In this document: positions 6,163-8,309 of the stretch, piece by piece | Numbering within the stretch: position 1 is the stretch's first letter | Layout of the letters: each line of letters begins with the position of its first letter | Source: JBFGCT01 sp041581055 | GTDB lineage: Bacteria > Actinomycetota > Acidimicrobiia > Acidimicrobiales > Ilumatobacteraceae | Length of the DNA stretch: 8,309 nucleotides | Direction of reading: 5' to 3' | Assembly: GCA_041581055.1 (NCBI GenBank) | Contig: JBFGCT010000182.1 | Coordinates: 1 to 8,309, forward strand | Made by a program: the position numbers and the translations under genes | The notes under the pieces: generated by a model | Told to the model about the DNA's origin: nothing | Database searches by the model: none | What the model saw: the letters and a program-made list of their open reading frames with translations, nothing else

Positions 6163-6236
6163 GGCGTGTGTCGCGTGCGCTGCGCGCGAGTCGATGCTGC
6201 TCATGATGTGGTGGCGGTTGTCGATCGGTTGGAGGG

Positions 6237-6680
6237 TCACTTCGGTCGGAGTCCCGGATACGCCAGCGAGATTGCGACGTACTTCAATTCCCAGACGAGA
6301 AGCCCGAGGTGCGTCACGATGATAGACACCCCGACCGCGGGCATCGAAATCCAGCCGGCGTCCCGGACCGCGTAGACCGCGGCGAAGATCAGCGCGAGGC
6401 GGAAGATGTAGCCGAACAGGACGCCGCCGAGGAGCGCGGCGTACGAGATCCGGCTGCCGACGGCGATGATCCCGGCGGACAGCGCGAAGTTGGCGAGCAC
6501 GATGGCGATCGCGTAGGCCGAACTCCACGCTCCGTCGGCGCCCCAGATCACACCGCAGATCGCGATCAGCACCGGCCCGGCCAGCAGGCCGCGCTTGACG
6601 ATGTCGATCGAGATCTCGACCTCGGTCGACGAGCCGTCGGGCTTGGTCGTCAGCATCGAGCGAATCGAGTCGGACGTCAC
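6237..6680 (-). CDS. atpI: AtpI-like membrane protein (ATP synthase subunit I family)
   Basis: A 147-residue protein with four likely membrane helices (about 30-47, 53-75, 82-106 and 112-135). A short charged N-terminus precedes them and YPGLRPK ends the protein. Its size, topology and position directly before atpB fit the AtpI family, which is encoded at the head of many atp operons and is thought to help c-ring assembly or cation supply. The family is diverse and I see no single diagnostic motif, so the call rests partly on context. The GTG at 6680 overlaps the stop of the preceding gene as GTGA, and GGTGAT lies 5 nt upstream as a modest ribosome binding site. The 90-nt gap to atpB contains no convincing gene. 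Confidence 0.75.
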   Translation of the reverse strand: MTSDSIRSMLTTKPDGSSTEVEISIDIVKRGLLAGPVLIAICGVIWGADGAWSSAYAIAIVLANFALSAGIIAVGSRISYAALLGGVLFGYIFRLALIFAAVYAVRDAGWISMPAVGVSIIVTHLGLLVWELKYVAISLAYPGLRPK

Positions 6681-7012
6681 GACGGATCACCGTCGGTCTG
6701 CGAGCCGCCGGCAGAGCGGGCCCGGCGCTCGTCGTCGTACGCGTCCATCCGGATCGTGTAGGCCGCCTTGTGGCGGTAGAAGAGGCCGACCGCCCCGAGC
6801 GCGAACAGCACGAGTGTGAAGATCGGCGACGTGTCGAGCCAGCGGTCGACGCCGTAGCCGAGCCCGGCGAAGATCAGGATCACGATGCCCGACTCGATGC
6901 CGCTGCCGAGCGTGGTGTCGGCGGTGTCGGGGGCGGATCGATCGGCAGGCATGGGAGCGACGGTCATCGGACCCGACGGGGTCGGTTGGGGCCCGATTGT
7001 GAATGCATGCAC
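6677..7012 (-). CDS. atpZ: AtpZ-type small membrane protein (AtpZ/AtpI family)
   Basis: A 111-residue protein with two membrane helices: about 38-54 (SGIESGIVILIFAGLGYGV) and 63-80 (PIFTLVLFALGAVGLFYR). The linker DRWLDTSP and the G-x-G pattern fit the AtpZ (ATPase_gene1) family, which is found beside atpI and proposed to act with it in Mg2+/Ca2+ supply or Fo assembly. The tail is polar. The start is uncertain. GTG at 7012 lies 3 nt after the wecA stop and has no Shine-Dalgarno, and a possible promoter -10 box directly abuts it. ATG at 6967 (residue 16) or 6952 (residue 21) would remove a proline-rich, unconserved-looking leader and keep both helices. The stop overlaps the next gene's start as GTGA. 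Confidence 0.78.
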   Translation of the reverse strand: MHAFTIGPQPTPSGPMTVAPMPADRSAPDTADTTLGSGIESGIVILIFAGLGYGVDRWLDTSPIFTLVLFALGAVGLFYRHKAAYTIRMDAYDDERRARSAGGSQTDGDPS

Positions 7013-7016
7013 AATC
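6995..7016. promoter_or_regulatory. CRP-like palindromic operator at the wecA/atpZ junction
   Basis: GATTGTG-N8-CACAATC forms a 22-bp palindrome, centred between 7005 and 7006, with a single mismatched pair. The core TGTGA-N6-GCACA (6998-7013) differs by one base from the CRP/GlxR-type consensus TGTGA-N6-TCACA. It is AT-rich within GC-rich DNA. It overlaps the first codons of atpZ. Family assignment of the binding protein is inferred. Confidence 0.5.
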
Positions 7017-7042
7017 TAATGGTCGATCCCGATCGACGGCAA
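7013..7042 (-). promoter_or_regulatory. Possible internal promoter before the atp genes
   Basis: TTGCCG (7042-7037), an 18-nt spacer and TAGATT (7018-7013) resemble a sigma-70 type promoter on the minus strand. Transcription would start near 7006, inside the palindrome and downstream of the GTG at 7012. If real, atpZ would have to start at an internal ATG on this transcript. Confidence 0.35.
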
Positions 7043-8212
7043 CTCGGCCGACGCGTCATCGCCGGCCGCCACATCGATGCCGTGCGGCGGCGTCCCGTTC
7101 TCCCGCCGGCGCCGGCGGACGCTCGGGTGGAGCACGGTGAACAACAGGATCCCGAACGCGATGATACCGAACGGCAGGTACGCCGGGTTCTGCCCGGTCA
7201 GCGTCGGGTACAGCACGAAGGCGGAGAGCAGCGCCGTCCACGTCCAGAGGATGAGGACGCTGCGGCGGTGGCCGTGGCCGAGGTCCATCAGCCGGTGGTG
7301 CAGGTGGCCCTTGTCGGCCGACGCCACGCCGCGGCGGCCTGTCGCCCGCCGCACGATCGCGAACGCGGTGTCGAGGATCGGCACACCGAGGATCAGCAGC
7401 GGGATCGCGATCGGCGCGAGGAAGAAGTAGGTCGAGCCGACGAACTCGTTCTCGAACGAGTCGGCCCGGCCGCCGACCACGCTGGTCGCGACGGCGAGCA
7501 GCAACCCGAGGAGCAGCGCGCCGCCGTCGCCCATCATGATCCGCGCCGGATTGAAGTTGTGCGGGAGGAACCCCACGCAGATCCCGACGGCGATGATCGC
7601 GATCAGGGGGCCGATGTTGTTGGAGTCGAGCAGCTGAAGGTCGCGGAGCTCCTGGCTGTAGAGGAAGAACGCGAACGCGCCGATCGCGACGACTCCGGCG
7701 GCCAGGCCGTCGAGACCGTCGATCAGGTTGATCGCCTGGCTCATGCCGATCAGCCAGAGCACCGTGATCAGCGGCTTGAGGTCGCTGGAGAGCACGACCA
7801 GCTCGAGGTACGGCAGGCGGAACGAGAACATGACCACGCCGAACCACACGAGGGCGACGCCGGCGAGGACCGTGCCGGCCACCTTCGCCGGCGCCGAGAG
7901 CTCGCGGACGTCGTCGGCGAAGCCGACGCCGAAGATGACGAGCGCCGCCACGACGACACCGAGCGGCTCGGAGTTGTTCGTGAACACCGCCTCGAACTCG
8001 TCGAGCGCCCAGGCGGTGCCCAGCGCGGCGAAGAACCCGACGAGCATCGCCAGGCCGCCGACATCGGGCAGCGGCGTGCGGTGCACCGTCCGGTCGTTGG
8101 GCTGGTACACCCAGTTGAACCGCCGCGCGATGATTCCGACGATCGGCGTGGTGACAAACGTGACGACCGCGGCGACCGCCCCGATCAACAGGTAGGACCC
8201 GAGCGTCGGCAC
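7016..8212 (-). CDS. wecA: WecA/TagO-type undecaprenyl-phosphate GlcNAc-1-phosphate transferase
   Basis: Transfers a sugar-1-phosphate (usually GlcNAc-1-P) from a UDP-sugar to a polyprenyl phosphate at the inner face of the membrane, the first step in building envelope glycans. The protein has 398 residues and about ten or eleven membrane helices. Family motifs in order: the Asp pair in GFADDVRELSAP (97-108, D100/D101), NLIDGLDGLA (162-171), NFNPARIMMGDGG (219-231), D281 in VPILDTAFA, and the sugar-binding HLHHR (303-307) in a cytoplasmic loop. The C-terminal tail after an Arg run (366-370) is polar and probably cytosolic. The exact sugar cannot be told. The GTG at 8212 has no Shine-Dalgarno and may be read from a leaderless transcript. 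In Mycobacterium tuberculosis the homologue rfe also lies just upstream of the atp genes, so the link is an old actinobacterial one. Confidence 0.92.
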   Translation of the reverse strand: MPTLGSYLLIGAVAAVVTFVTTPIVGIIARRFNWVYQPNDRTVHRTPLPDVGGLAMLVGFFAALGTAWALDEFEAVFTNNSEPLGVVVAALVIFGVGFADDVRELSAPAKVAGTVLAGVALVWFGVVMFSFRLPYLELVVLSSDLKPLITVLWLIGMSQAINLIDGLDGLAAGVVAIGAFAFFLYSQELRDLQLLDSNNIGPLIAIIAVGICVGFLPHNFNPARIMMGDGGALLLGLLLAVATSVVGGRADSFENEFVGSTYFFLAPIAIPLLILGVPILDTAFAIVRRATGRRGVASADKGHLHHRLMDLGHGHRRSVLILWTWTALLSAFVLYPTLTGQNPAYLPFGIIAFGILLFTVLHPSVRRRRRENGTPPHGIDVAAGDDASAELPSIGIDH

Positions 8213-8220
8213 GACGACAC

Positions 8221-8226
8221 AGTCTA
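8221..8226 (-). promoter_or_regulatory. Possible -10 box for a leaderless wecA transcript
   Basis: TAGACT on the minus strand fits the TANNNT pattern and ends 8 nt before the GTG at 8212, the spacing expected if transcription starts at or near the start codon. No good -35 box is visible; the DNA 17-18 nt upstream is G-rich. Confidence 0.35.
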
Positions 8227-8240
8227 CGGCGAGCCGAGCA

Positions 8241-8273
8241 CCCGGTCCCCCACGGACACCCCCTCCCCCACCC
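8241..8273 (-). other. G-quadruplex-type motif upstream of wecA
   Basis: The minus strand has five G-runs (3, 5, 5, 5 and 3 bases; C-runs on the plus strand at 8271-8273, 8265-8269, 8259-8263, 8247-8251 and 8241-8243). The spacers are 1, 1, 7 and 3 nt. This fits the G3+N1-7 quadruplex pattern. It lies about 15-47 nt upstream of the possible -10 box, on the non-template strand. The rest of 8213-8309 shows no gene I can support. Confidence 0.6.
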
Positions 8274-8309
8274 GTTTGCGTCGCGATTGTGACCGCCCGT
8301 TCGACCGAA

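Noticed and set aside
6133..6204. 23-codon frame (ATG 6204) between atpI and atpB, overlapping the atpB start
   Set aside because: No ribosome binding site, and the overlap with atpB is not of the tight type used elsewhere in the operon. It could be a leader peptide, but nothing supports it.
7105..7120. Perfect GC-only palindrome (CCGCCGGC-GCCGGCGG) in the 3' part of wecA
   Set aside because: It is explained by the run of arginine codons at residues 366-370 and has no T-run, so it is not a terminator.
8289..8309. Possible divergent plus-strand gene starting at GTG 8289
   Set aside because: Only seven codons lie in the window and no ribosome binding site is visible. The GATTGTG here matches a half of the palindrome at 6995 but has no second half.
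1..8309. CRISPR arrays, tRNA or rRNA genes, insertion sequences, phage genes
   Set aside because: I saw no regularly spaced repeats, RNA gene signatures, transposase motifs or terminal inverted repeats. The window is a conserved housekeeping operon.

Overview
The window holds most of an F1Fo ATP synthase operon from a high-GC actinobacterium. Every gene I can support lies on the minus strand, so transcription runs from right (8309) to left (1). In transcription order: a WecA/TagO-type polyprenyl-phosphate sugar-phosphate transferase, an AtpZ-type and an AtpI-type small membrane protein, then ATP synthase subunits a (atpB), c (atpE), b' , b (atpF), delta (atpH), alpha (atpA), gamma (atpG), and the N-terminal third of beta (atpD), cut by the left edge. 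The epsilon gene (atpC) would be expected beyond the left edge.

Organism: strong GC bias at third codon positions, frequent GTG starts, the alpha P-loop variant GDRKTGKT, and the linkage of wecA to the atp genes (also seen in mycobacteria) all point to Actinobacteria. Delta is separate and there are two b-type subunits, unlike the b-delta fusion of mycobacteria and their relatives. A deep-branching lineage such as Acidimicrobiia is my inference, not something proved here.

Layout: the right end (8213-8309) is non-coding as far as I can tell and carries five G-runs on the transcribed-sense strand just upstream of wecA. wecA, atpZ and atpI are tightly packed (3-nt gap, then a 4-nt GTGA overlap). 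A 22-bp near-palindrome fitting the CRP-type pattern TGTGA-N6-GCACA sits on the wecA/atpZ junction next to a possible promoter. The Fo genes follow: a, c, then b', b and delta joined by two ATGA overlaps. The F1 genes alpha, gamma and beta come last. No gap exceeds 170 nt.

The main surprise is the 163-nt gap between atpA and atpG. It is open in one frame along its whole length, from a GTGA overlap with the atpA stop to a TAATG overlap with the atpG start. It therefore looks like a translationally coupled small gene of 55 (or 40) codons in the middle of the F1 genes. The same gap has inverted repeats that could mask the atpG start. Other oddities are C-terminal extensions on gamma and alpha and a glycine-rich insert in gamma.

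Together the genes encode the proton-driven ATP synthase: ring c and stator a in the membrane, a b/b' plus delta peripheral stalk, and the alpha3beta3gamma catalytic head. AtpZ/AtpI probably help assembly or ion supply. The wecA product starts cell-envelope glycan synthesis.
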